Of a DNA stretch of 6,287 nucleotides, positions 1 to 4,781 are shown in pieces; the first letter of the stretch is position 1; every line of letters starts with the position of its first letter. The stretch spans positions 1-6,287 of the forward strand of contig JAQUGU010000100.1 of NCBI GenBank assembly GCA_028683995.1, in the 5' to 3' direction. The stretch is from Syntrophomonadaceae bacterium (GTDB lineage: Bacteria; Bacillota; Syntrophomonadia; Syntrophomonadales; Syntrophomonadaceae). The notes under the pieces were generated by a model that did not search any database, was not told where the DNA came from, and saw only the letters and a list, made by a program, of their open reading frames with translations. The position numbers and the translations under genes were made by a program.

Positions 1-71
1 TTTTTAAGGTAAAGTTCTACTAGATCCGCAATGGCCTGTTCATCATCAACTACCAATATATTTGTAACCAA
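1..71 (-). CDS. VanR-like response regulator, N-terminal fragment (runs off left edge)
   Basis: Only the first 23 codons are inside the window. They read MVTNILVVDDEQAIADLVEL and then YLK, the opening beta strand and first helix of a CheY-like receiver domain. The acidic pair at residues 9-10 (DD) forms the Mg2+ pocket of the phosphorylation site; the phospho-acceptor aspartate lies beyond the edge. The stretch ILxVDDExxIADLVELYLK matches the start of VanR, an OmpR/PhoB-family regulator with a winged-helix output domain, as I remember it. The start is a TTG at 71-69, chosen because an AGGGG ribosome binding site (84-80) lies 8 nt upstream and no better start is in frame. The gene points away from ydbST across a shared 400-bp upstream region. 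A sensor kinase partner would be expected off the left edge. The receiver assignment is firm; the VanR-like subtype is inferred from a short stretch. Confidence 0.85.
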   Translation of the reverse strand, partial: MVTNILVVDDEQAIADLVELYLK

Positions 72-118
72 AGCTTCATCCCCTATTCTTTGGATTATAT
101 ATCTCCATAATAATGATA

Positions 119-144
119 CTACGAAATATAAAATCATTTCGTAG
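119..144. repeat. Perfect 9-bp inverted repeat upstream of the response regulator
   Basis: CTACGAAAT (119-127) and ATTTCGTAG (136-144) are perfect inverted copies separated by 8 AT-rich bases. The element lies 48 bp upstream of the response-regulator start. It could be a dimeric repressor operator or a hairpin in the leader of that gene. It lacks the adjoining T-run on either side needed for an intrinsic terminator. The repeat is seen directly; its role is inferred. Confidence 0.6.
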
Positions 145-163
145 CTGTTATCTTATCAAAACC

Positions 164-179
164 TTAAGATTTTGTTAAC
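164..179. promoter_or_regulatory. Candidate OmpR-family regulator binding site (TTAAG/TTAAC direct repeat)
   Basis: TTAAG at 164-168 and TTAAC at 175-179 form a direct repeat with an 11-bp period. This is the usual arrangement for tandem binding of OmpR/PhoB-type winged-helix regulators. The adjacent divergent gene encodes such a regulator, so autoregulation or control of the ydbST side is plausible. Short AT-rich repeats also arise by chance. Confidence 0.35.
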
Positions 180-350
180 CGTGGGATATTGATACACTCA
201 TGGAACTCCTGAAAAAGGAAAGTAAGTGTGGCTATTGGCTTTGATTGATAGCAGAAGAAATGTTGAGGAAATATTACTGGATAGATTCATCCAGGTTCGG
301 TTGCCAACATTACGCTTATACTATAGTTAGGTTTCCCTAGCATATAAAAC

Positions 351-378
351 TATACATCAATACCAACCATACTATAAT
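351..378 (+). promoter_or_regulatory. Candidate sigma-A promoter for ydbST
   Basis: A perfect -10 hexamer TATAAT (373-378) lies 16 bp after TATACA (351-356), which matches the -35 consensus at 4 of 6 positions. Transcription would begin near 385, leaving a leader of about 88 nt before the ydbS start. I found no good sigma-W-type TGAAAC-16-CGTA pair, the promoter type that drives ydbST in Bacillus subtilis. Confidence 0.45.
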
Positions 379-459
379 GCTAAGAAGGATAATTCACAGA
401 AGATTCATCGTAAAATACTTTGTGTTACAATAAGTAAGGTCTTTTAGTCATTCGTGAAT

Positions 460-464
460 GGAGG
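460..464 (+). promoter_or_regulatory. ydbS ribosome binding site that fixes a GTG start
   Basis: GGAGG lies 8 nt upstream of the GTG at 473. An in-frame ATG at 458 overlaps this motif and has no ribosome binding site of its own, so the shorter GTG start is preferred. Confidence 0.8.
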
Positions 465-472
465 AAAATCAA

Positions 473-952
473 GTGCGTTATGAACCTGAAAATCGACTTG
501 TCGCGAGCGCGCTTAAATATTGGAAGTGGAATGGTTTTCTGTCATCTTTGTTTTGGTGGATTGTCCCGCTAGCCTATTTCTTTGCTATTCGTTTCTTGGA
601 GTGGCCGCAATGGATTCTTGGAGTACTTATCATTGCTTGTGTAGGTATAACGATTTTAGCAACAACACTTTTTCCTAAGATCACCTGGGAAAGATGGCGT
701 TATGATGTATCCAATCAGGAGATTGATCTTTTATATGGAAGGTGGATAAAAAAACGGACGATTATACCAATGGTACGTGTTCAGCATGTTGATACCAAGC
801 AGGGCCCTTTAATGAAACAGTTTGCTTTGTCAGCAGTTACAATTTCTACTGCAGCAGGTAGTCATGAGATACCGGCACTGGCTGAAGAGGTAGCTGATGA
901 ATTGCGTGACCGCATATCTGTTTTGGCTCGGGTGGTGGAAGAAGATGTCTGA
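473..952 (+). CDS. ydbS: YdbS-type membrane protein with one bacterial PH (bPH2/DUF304) domain
   Basis: A 159-residue protein, the expected size for YdbS. Two hydrophobic segments (about residues 20-40 and 47-67) form a membrane hairpin. They are followed by a bPH2 domain (about 72-150) in which the typical pattern is visible: WRYDVSNQEIDLLYGRW, then TIIPMVRVQHVDTKQGPLMKQFAL and ITISTAAG-like strands. In Bacillus subtilis the ydbS-ydbT pair is part of the sigma-W envelope-stress regulon and contributes to resistance to some antimicrobial peptides; the molecular mechanism is not established. The start is GTG at 473 because GGAGG sits 8 nt upstream; the ATG at 458 is too close to be served by it. 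The last 8 bp overlap ydbT, so the two are translationally coupled in one operon. The family assignment is firm; the resistance role here is inferred from homology and gene order. Confidence 0.88.
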   Translation: MRYEPENRLVASALKYWKWNGFLSSLFWWIVPLAYFFAIRFLEWPQWILGVLIIACVGITILATTLFPKITWERWRYDVSNQEIDLLYGRWIKKRTIIPMVRVQHVDTKQGPLMKQFALSAVTISTAAGSHEIPALAEEVADELRDRISVLARVVEEDV

Positions 953-2354
953 TCCCGAGCGTCTACATCCGGCTGCTGTACTGGAGTATCTGATTAAAAA
1001 CATTCGTTCCTTAATCGAAATATTATTACCAGGTTCGGTTGTGCTTTTTAGCAGTCCCCTACGCCGTGAATGGATTATTGGTTTCATCCTTATATTGTTA
1101 GGACTTTACATCGGTTTTGCAATCATATACTGGTTACGCTATCGCTATTATGTTTACAATGATGAGCTGCGGGTGGAATATGGTGTTTTCACCAGTAAAA
1201 AAACCTATATCCCTCTGGAACGCATCCAGAGTGTACAGGTTTCTGCAGGGGTGGCACAGCGTATTTTTGGCCTGGTAAAACTAGAGGTCCAAACAGCCGG
1301 CGGAGGGCTGGCGGCGGAAGTATCTTTGCCGGCGATTACCCTACAACAAGCGAATGTCCTGCAAGAAAGATTACATCTGCCCCCTATCCAACGAATGGAA
1401 GAAGAATCCTCTGACCATCCTTCTCCAGAGAGAAAACTTAGCTGGAAAGAACTGATGATTACTGCCAGCACTTCGAATGGATTAGGAGTAGTATTCCTTG
1501 GGGCTACAGCGCTCATTTCTCAGGTGGAACAGATTTTCCCCGATCGTAATATTTACGAAATGCTTGGGCACTTCTTAAGTGGATATGGCAATAAGGGAAT
1601 TTTGGTCTGGGTAGTCATGTTCTTATTGCTTCTCATCATGGCATGGTTATTATCCATGTTGGGTACAGTCTTGAGCCTGGGTGGATTTCTGTTAATCCGG
1701 GAAGAGGATCGCCTCGTAATTAGCCGCGGTTTAATAGAAAAGAAACAGGTTAGTATTCCTCTTAAACGAATTCAAGCCATTAAAATTGTAGAAGGAGTTC
1801 TCCGGCAGCCATTTGGGCTAATTACTCTTCATGTGGTCAGTGCAGGACATGGCGATAAATCAGGGAGAGACGTAGTACTTTTCCCCTTGCTCCCGAAGAA
1901 AGACCTGGATGAATTTCTGCACATTTATTTACCAGAGTTTGCAATAGAGAAAGAGATTATCCCCTTATCTGCCGCTGCTAAAACTCGTTATCGTCTAATT
2001 TATACAATCCCGGCTTTGCTGATAGCAATTCCGGTGAGCATTTTACTGCCATATGGTTTCTTTTCATTCTTACTACCCATTGGGGCCTTCTTTTTAGGTG
2101 TACAGCAGTATAAGGATGCAGGCTGGAAGATTAATGGAGATCAACTGCTGGTTCGTTCCCGTATGTTTGGTCGTGTTACCACCCTATTAAAACGGCAACG
2201 GGTACAATCTTTTCAACTGCGTCAGAATCCGCTGCAAAGACGTAAAGGCTTACATGCCTTTTCGATAATGGTGGCTTCGAGTCTGGGGGGAACAAATATA
2301 AGTTTAAATGGGATTAATGAACAGGATAGCGTAGAAATTATAGATTGGGTTTAG
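945..2354 (+). CDS. ydbT: YdbT-type membrane protein with three bacterial PH (bPH2/DUF304) domains
   Basis: A 469-residue membrane protein, close to the usual YdbT length. Hydrophobic segments lie near residues 22-37, 42-64, 174-195, 217-250 and 350-386. They alternate with three bPH2 domains at about 68-145, 252-332 and 390-469. The first two carry the signature RIQSVQVSAGVAQRIFGL (93-110) and RIQAIKIVEGVLRQPFGL (275-292), each followed by a TAG/SAG turn. The third is more divergent (RVQSFQLRQNPLQRRKGL, 419-436). The start is ATG 945, preceded by GGTGGAAG, and overlaps the ydbS stop by 8 bp. An upstream TTG-type start (897) would lie deep inside ydbS and adds no family-like sequence. It ends in TAG, followed shortly in frame by two more TAG codons. 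YdbS and YdbT are thought to act together in the membrane. No terminator with a T-run is visible just downstream. Confidence 0.88.
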   Translation: MSDPERLHPAAVLEYLIKNIRSLIEILLPGSVVLFSSPLRREWIIGFILILLGLYIGFAIIYWLRYRYYVYNDELRVEYGVFTSKKTYIPLERIQSVQVSAGVAQRIFGLVKLEVQTAGGGLAAEVSLPAITLQQANVLQERLHLPPIQRMEEESSDHPSPERKLSWKELMITASTSNGLGVVFLGATALISQVEQIFPDRNIYEMLGHFLSGYGNKGILVWVVMFLLLLIMAWLLSMLGTVLSLGGFLLIREEDRLVISRGLIEKKQVSIPLKRIQAIKIVEGVLRQPFGLITLHVVSAGHGDKSGRDVVLFPLLPKKDLDEFLHIYLPEFAIEKEIIPLSAAAKTRYRLIYTIPALLIAIPVSILLPYGFFSFLLPIGAFFLGVQQYKDAGWKINGDQLLVRSRMFGRVTTLLKRQRVQSFQLRQNPLQRRKGLHAFSIMVASSLGGTNISLNGINEQDSVEIIDWV

Positions 2355-2412
2355 CAGTAGCGCTAGTTACCTCGCATAACAACACCTGGGGAATTATTGG
2401 TTTGGGTAGGAT

Positions 2413-2478
2413 AGGGCGAGCGAGAATCGCAACCCCGACTATACCAGGGTAGAGTTGGAGACTAGTCATAATCGCCTT
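2413..2478 (+). other. Foldable spacer element downstream of ydbT (unknown; possible structured RNA or repeat)
   Basis: A closing stem can form between AGGGCGA (2413-2419) and TCGCCTT (2472-2478), seven pairs including one G-U. Inside it are a GCGA-GAA-TCGC hairpin (2420-2430) and a second stem GACTA/TAGTC (2437-2441 with 2463-2467), giving a three-way-junction shape. An alternative pairing CCTGG (2385-2389) with CCAGG (2444-2448) also exists. I do not recognise it as a tRNA, riboswitch or intron domain. It is more GC-rich than the toxin-antitoxin pair that follows. Hand-found pairings can arise by chance, so this is a candidate only. Confidence 0.3.
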
Positions 2479-2487
2479 CTAAATTGG

Positions 2488-2509
2488 CAACACTTTGAAT
2501 ATAGTGTTG
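2488..2509. promoter_or_regulatory. Inverted repeat, candidate operator of the toxin-antitoxin pair
   Basis: CAACACT (2488-2494) and AGTGTTG (2503-2509) are perfect inverted copies with 8 bp between them, 26 bp upstream of the antitoxin-like gene. Toxin-antitoxin operons are commonly autoregulated through such a palindrome in the promoter region. I cannot place convincing -35 and -10 boxes around it; TTGGAG (2455-2460) with TCTAAA (2478-2483) is a weak pair with 17-bp spacing. Confidence 0.45.
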
Positions 2510-2535
2510 AAACAAAATTTTGAAGGTGGTATTAT

Positions 2536-2739
2536 ATGGATAAGAAGAAAGAGATAGAGAAAATTCAAAGGGAGGGAGAAGATATGCCAGCAGTTGCGAA
2601 AAAAGAAGAGTTATGTAGAGGTTTGGCATTATCATCTAAAAAGTTAACTGAAATATCAGTTAAACCAAAAATAAAAAACGGGAAAGTATTATTAGATAAA
2701 AAAAACAAAGACCATCGGTACATATTAGATGAGGAATAA
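2536..2739 (+). CDS. Small lysine-rich protein, probable antitoxin partner of the PemK/MazF toxin
   Basis: A 67-residue charged, lysine- and glutamate-rich protein without membrane segments. Its C-terminal part (IKNGKVLLDKKNKDHRYILDEE, about residues 46-67, shown here in outline) resembles the short C-terminal tails of small proteins found next to PemK/MazF toxins, which wrap and neutralise the toxin. No clear helix-turn-helix or AbrB fold can be made out in the N-terminal half. Two starts are possible: ATG 2536 with AAGGTGG six nt upstream, and ATG 2584 (residue 17) with a stronger GGAGG eight nt upstream. The latter would give 51 residues. The toxin gene begins 11 bp after its stop. The A+T-rich codon use matches the toxin and differs from ydbST and the SEC-C gene. 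The antitoxin role rests on size, position and the tail, not on a recognised domain. Confidence 0.62.
   Translation: MDKKKEIEKIQREGEDMPAVAKKEELCRGLALSSKKLTEISVKPKIKNGKVLLDKKNKDHRYILDEE
2571..2575 (+). promoter_or_regulatory. Internal ribosome binding site within the antitoxin-like gene
   Basis: GGAGG, inside a longer GGGAGGGAG run, lies 8 nt before an in-frame ATG at 2584. It is at least as good as the site serving ATG 2536. It either marks the true start or permits a second, shorter product. Confidence 0.45.
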
Positions 2740-2750
2740 TCATTCCCAGA

Positions 2751-3101
2751 ATGCCTGAAGTTGGAGATGCATTTTATCTCGAAGTAGAATATGAAGATGT
2801 TTTTGACGGATCAAAAATAAGGCCAGTAATAATTATTGATAAAAGAGACGATAATATTTTCCTGGTTTCAACTACCTCCCAAAAACCTAAAAATCCGCCA
2901 TCGTATTATGATCAATTCAAAATACCAATATTAAATTGGAGAAGAATTGGTTTTAAAGAACCATCATGGGCAAAAAGTTATAAATTAATACAATTATCAG
3001 AAGAAGACTTAAATAAAATAAATAAAAAAGATTATATAGGTTGTTTAAGTGAAGACGATCTAAAATTTTTAATCAACGAAATTGAACGATTACATAGTTA
3101 A
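2751..3101 (+). CDS. PemK/MazF-family type II toxin (probable mRNA endoribonuclease)
   Basis: A 116-residue soluble protein, the usual size for MazF/PemK toxins, which cut single-stranded RNA at short sequences and stop growth unless bound by their antitoxin. The family layout is visible: a first strand VGDAFYLEVEYED (4-16), then KIRPVIII (22-29) with Arg24 in the place of the conserved catalytic arginine. LVSTTSQ (38-44) follows, with Thr41/Thr42 where the second active-site residue sits. The C-terminal half has the strand SYKLIQLSEEDL and a terminal helix (LKFLINEIERL). The gene follows the antitoxin-like gene by 11 bp and ends in an intrinsic terminator. The ATG at 2751 has no close ribosome binding site; GAGGA (2731-2735) is 15 nt away. 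Translation may therefore depend on coupling with the upstream gene, or begin at an ATT (2742) nearer that motif. The key residues are present, so it is probably active. Confidence 0.82.
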   Translation: MPEVGDAFYLEVEYEDVFDGSKIRPVIIIDKRDDNIFLVSTTSQKPKNPPSYYDQFKIPILNWRRIGFKEPSWAKSYKLIQLSEEDLNKINKKDYIGCLSEDDLKFLINEIERLHS

Positions 3102-3130
3102 AAAGACCTCTCTTGTAGAGGCCTTTTCTT
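3101..3130 (+). terminator. Intrinsic terminator after the toxin gene
   Basis: AAAAG-A-CCTCT (3101-3111) pairs with AGAGG-C-CTTTT (3117-3127) around a 5-nt loop, with a single A/C mismatch, and the descending arm runs into CTTTTCTT. It begins at the last base of the toxin stop codon and closes the toxin-antitoxin unit. Confidence 0.82.
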
Positions 3131-3517
3131 ATATTTAATGGAATTTATGTCCCGGCTACTGATGAGGACCGCAGAATACTGGCAACCCTATTGAAGGGCC
3201 GAAAAAATGTACGACTGGTACGCAACCCTTTCGCTGCCAGCCCTATGCTAATCGGAATCTTAAGACCCTTAATCATTATCCCCGATATTAACTTTACGGA
3301 AAAACAGCTTAAAAATATTTTGCAGCATGAGGCTGTTCATTTAAAGCGTTTTGATGTCGGAGTTAAATGGTTGACGATGATAGCTGTATCGCTGCACTGG
3401 CTTAATCACCATCAAATATATAAAAAAACCGTCCCCTTGATATACTTCTTAATATTGCGGTTTTAATTACTTCCTGATAAAGTGACAATAGAATCAATAA
3501 CGATTGGAATGAATTGA
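3131..3517 (+). pseudogene. Remnant of a BlaR1/MecR1-type M56 metallopeptidase
   Basis: An open frame running rightward from the terminator encodes the middle of an M56-family membrane peptidase: GIYVPATDEDRR, then NVRLVRNPFAASPMLIGILR with PLIIIP. The zinc motif HEAVH (codons 3326-3340) follows, then LKRFDVGVKWL and SLHWLN. Intact family members have membrane helices before this and a long domain after it, often a sensor; both are gone. Family similarity ends abruptly near 3406. About 66 bp later, in the same frame but after a TAA (3464-3466), comes PDKVTIESITIGMN and TGA (3515-3517). It reads like the tail of a real protein and may be this gene's own C-terminus left by an internal deletion. 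There is no start codon with a ribosome binding site; a TTG at 3191 would drop conserved sequence. Intact relatives sense beta-lactams or other envelope signals and cleave a BlaI-type repressor; none is seen here. Non-functional with high likelihood. Confidence 0.8.
3427..3439 (+). repeat. Possible fragment of a dispersed repeat within the M56 scar
   Basis: AACCGTCCCCTTG, preceded by a run of A, resembles the ACCGTCCCC / GGGGACGGT motif that I recall as a widespread dispersed repeat in clostridial and related genomes, often near IS200-type (Y1) transposases. It sits inside the 66-bp stretch where the M56 remnant loses family similarity. A single short match from memory is weak evidence. Confidence 0.25.
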
Positions 3518-3518
3518 G

Positions 3519-3779
3519 ATGGACGAGTATCTGGATGATGAAACCAAGGAACAGTTACTGGATGCCTTCCTAAAGATAAAAGAAGACATGAAAAAGTGGT
3601 AGGCCAGGCAGGAATCTAAACTCTGGGCACCGATTCAAGTACCCATTAATATTCATCAAGCTTTATCCAGGTTAACCAAGGATGAACTTACAATAATTAG
3701 ACAGAATTTAGATATAAAGAATATTAGCAGTCTAAACAAGGCTGATTTAATTGCTAAATTAAAAAAATATATTCCCTTA
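3519..3779 (+). pseudogene. 5' part of the SEC-C gene, interrupted by an in-frame TAG
   Basis: ATG 3519 opens a frame of 27 codons (MDEYLDDETKEQ, then LLDAFLKIKEDMKKW), stops at TAG 3600-3602, and continues open in the same frame for 59 codons straight into the SEC-C gene at 3780. The continuation is protein-like: charged, with an LSRLTKDELTIIRQNL and SSLNKADLIAKLKKYI segment resembling the small helical SAP/Rho-N-like unit seen at the start of related proteins. Between the TAG and ATG 3780 there is no in-frame ATG, GTG or TTG. The intact protein would thus be about 404 residues beginning at 3519. A modest GGAA site (3506-3509) lies 9 nt upstream of that ATG. The TAG is one change from CAG (Gln) or AAG (Lys). 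It may be a nonsense mutation, a sequencing error, or a codon that is read through. Confidence 0.65.
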
Positions 3780-4733
3780 ATGGCTGAAGAACTGTTTCTG
3801 CGATTTGACCGCAATCGATACCAACTGGCTAATATTATTGTGAAAAACGGCGGTTGGGCCAGTACATCACGATTGGAGATAAAACAAGTGGAACACCTTC
3901 GTGACTATGGCCTGACTTTTCCCGGGATGTTGGAGAATAAACAGGTCCTGGTGATGCCAGTAGAGATAATCCGAGAATACCAGAAGTTGGGACAGGCTAG
4001 CTATAAACAGATAGTCGACCGAAACACTGAATGGGTCAAGCTTACCCAGGGTTTGTTATATTATTATGGTACGGTTGATTTAAGTATCCTGAAAAAGATG
4101 ACCGAAAGCTATACTAACCAAAGCATTGAGTTCCTCACCTATGCTGATGTTATTGATGATGCTATGGGATACTATCGGGAAATAACCTGGAGCGGAGACG
4201 GATATAGCAATTACAGGGTTTTTGATTCCAGCCAGGTGATAGCAGAACAGTATGCCCGACCAACGATTGATTATTATCCATTTACCAAGAAACAGCTTTT
4301 AACAGCCGGTGAACCTGGATATGTCGAGCGAAACACTTCCTATATTACTTTTGTTGATTTTATTACTGAAAATTATGAAATAACCCGGGAAGAGGCAGAT
4401 CAATTAGTGGAGGAATGTATTTATGCCATCCGGATTGGCGATAACCACCAAAATATAATTGAGTTTTTGCAAACCCAACTGGAGATATTAGACCTGGAAA
4501 CGGTACAGGCGTTTATGGATCATATAACCTCTCTGATAAACAACACCCGGCAATGGTTTTTAAAAGGCTATAGTCCCAGTGAACTTTGGAAAAAGGAACA
4601 GCAACATCTTAAACCTCTTCCTCCTTCCGGGGCTGACATCATTGATATGAAGACACGGAAAAAGATAGGCCGAAATGACCCATGTCCATGTGGAAGTGGC
4701 AAGAAATATAAGAAGTGTTGCGGAAGGGAGTAA
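3780..4733 (+). CDS. SEC-C zinc-motif protein of unknown function
   Basis: The uninterrupted part of the frame gives 317 residues. The C-terminus carries a textbook SEC-C motif, GRNDPCPCGSGKKYKKCC (297-314). Cys302, Cys304, Cys313 and Cys314 coordinate zinc, as in the SecA tail and many stand-alone proteins; in SecA this tail binds SecB and ribosomes. The preceding 290 residues are helical and soluble with no signal peptide. I recognise no catalytic motif, only the general pattern of long clostridial SEC-C-domain proteins of unknown role. ATG 3780 has no ribosome binding site (ATATTCCCTTA precedes it), so it is probably not the natural start. The frame extends upstream to ATG 3519 across one TAG. 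The gene follows the M56 remnant by one base when counted from 3519, and ends in a terminator hairpin. Translated product is uncertain; the family motif is certain. Confidence 0.8.
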   Translation: MAEELFLRFDRNRYQLANIIVKNGGWASTSRLEIKQVEHLRDYGLTFPGMLENKQVLVMPVEIIREYQKLGQASYKQIVDRNTEWVKLTQGLLYYYGTVDLSILKKMTESYTNQSIEFLTYADVIDDAMGYYREITWSGDGYSNYRVFDSSQVIAEQYARPTIDYYPFTKKQLLTAGEPGYVERNTSYITFVDFITENYEITREEADQLVEECIYAIRIGDNHQNIIEFLQTQLEILDLETVQAFMDHITSLINNTRQWFLKGYSPSELWKKEQQHLKPLPPSGADIIDMKTRKKIGRNDPCPCGSGKKYKKCCGRE

Positions 4734-4747
4734 GATCCCTTCTTTCT
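4723..4747 (+). terminator. Intrinsic terminator overlapping the SEC-C stop codon
   Basis: GAAGGGA (4723-4729) and TCCCTTC (4736-4742) form a perfect 7-bp stem around the 6-nt loop GTAAGA, which contains the stop codon TAA, followed by TTTCT. The T-run is short, so termination may be partial. Read leftward there is no T-run, so it does not serve the convergent SLH gene. Confidence 0.6.
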
Positions 4748-4781
4748 AATTGCAAAATATGAAAAACAAACCGGTATTCCA

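Larger units (their letters stand above)
72..472. other. Divergent intergenic region between the response regulator and ydbS
   Basis: About 400 bp without a convincing gene. It contains a 9-bp inverted repeat (119-144), a TTAAG/TTAAC direct repeat (164-179), a smaller inverted repeat CTGGAT-6 nt-ATCCAG (277-294), a candidate rightward promoter (351-378) and the ydbS ribosome binding site. A 34-codon frame starting GTG near 227 and a similar frame on the other strand were read. Neither resembles a known protein or has a clear ribosome binding site. I see no tRNA, no T-box or riboswitch I can name, and no insertion-sequence ends. Confidence 0.5.

Noticed and set aside
227..331. 34-codon frame GTG...TAG in the divergent region
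   Set aside because: No recognisable protein similarity, only a weak AAGGAAAG upstream, and typical intergenic composition.
458..472. ATG start for ydbS at 458
   Set aside because: The only ribosome binding site, GGAGG at 460-464, overlaps this ATG and is correctly spaced for the GTG at 473.
897..944. Longer ydbT start at 897
   Set aside because: It lies within ydbS coding sequence, has no ribosome binding site, and ATG 945 gives the normal operon overlap and family-like N-terminus.
1205..1516. 103-codon minus-strand frame opposite ydbT
   Set aside because: It is antisense to a conserved bPH2 domain and has no domain or ribosome binding site; a shadow frame.
2413..2478. tRNA or tRNA-like cloverleaf in the ydbT spacer
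   Set aside because: There is no acceptor stem followed by discriminator and CCA, no GTTC T-loop and no anticodon arm of the right size.
3600..3602. Pyrrolysine insertion at the SEC-C amber codon
   Set aside because: Possible in principle, but no supporting evidence in the window and SEC-C proteins are not a known pyrrolysine family; a point mutation or sequencing error is simpler.
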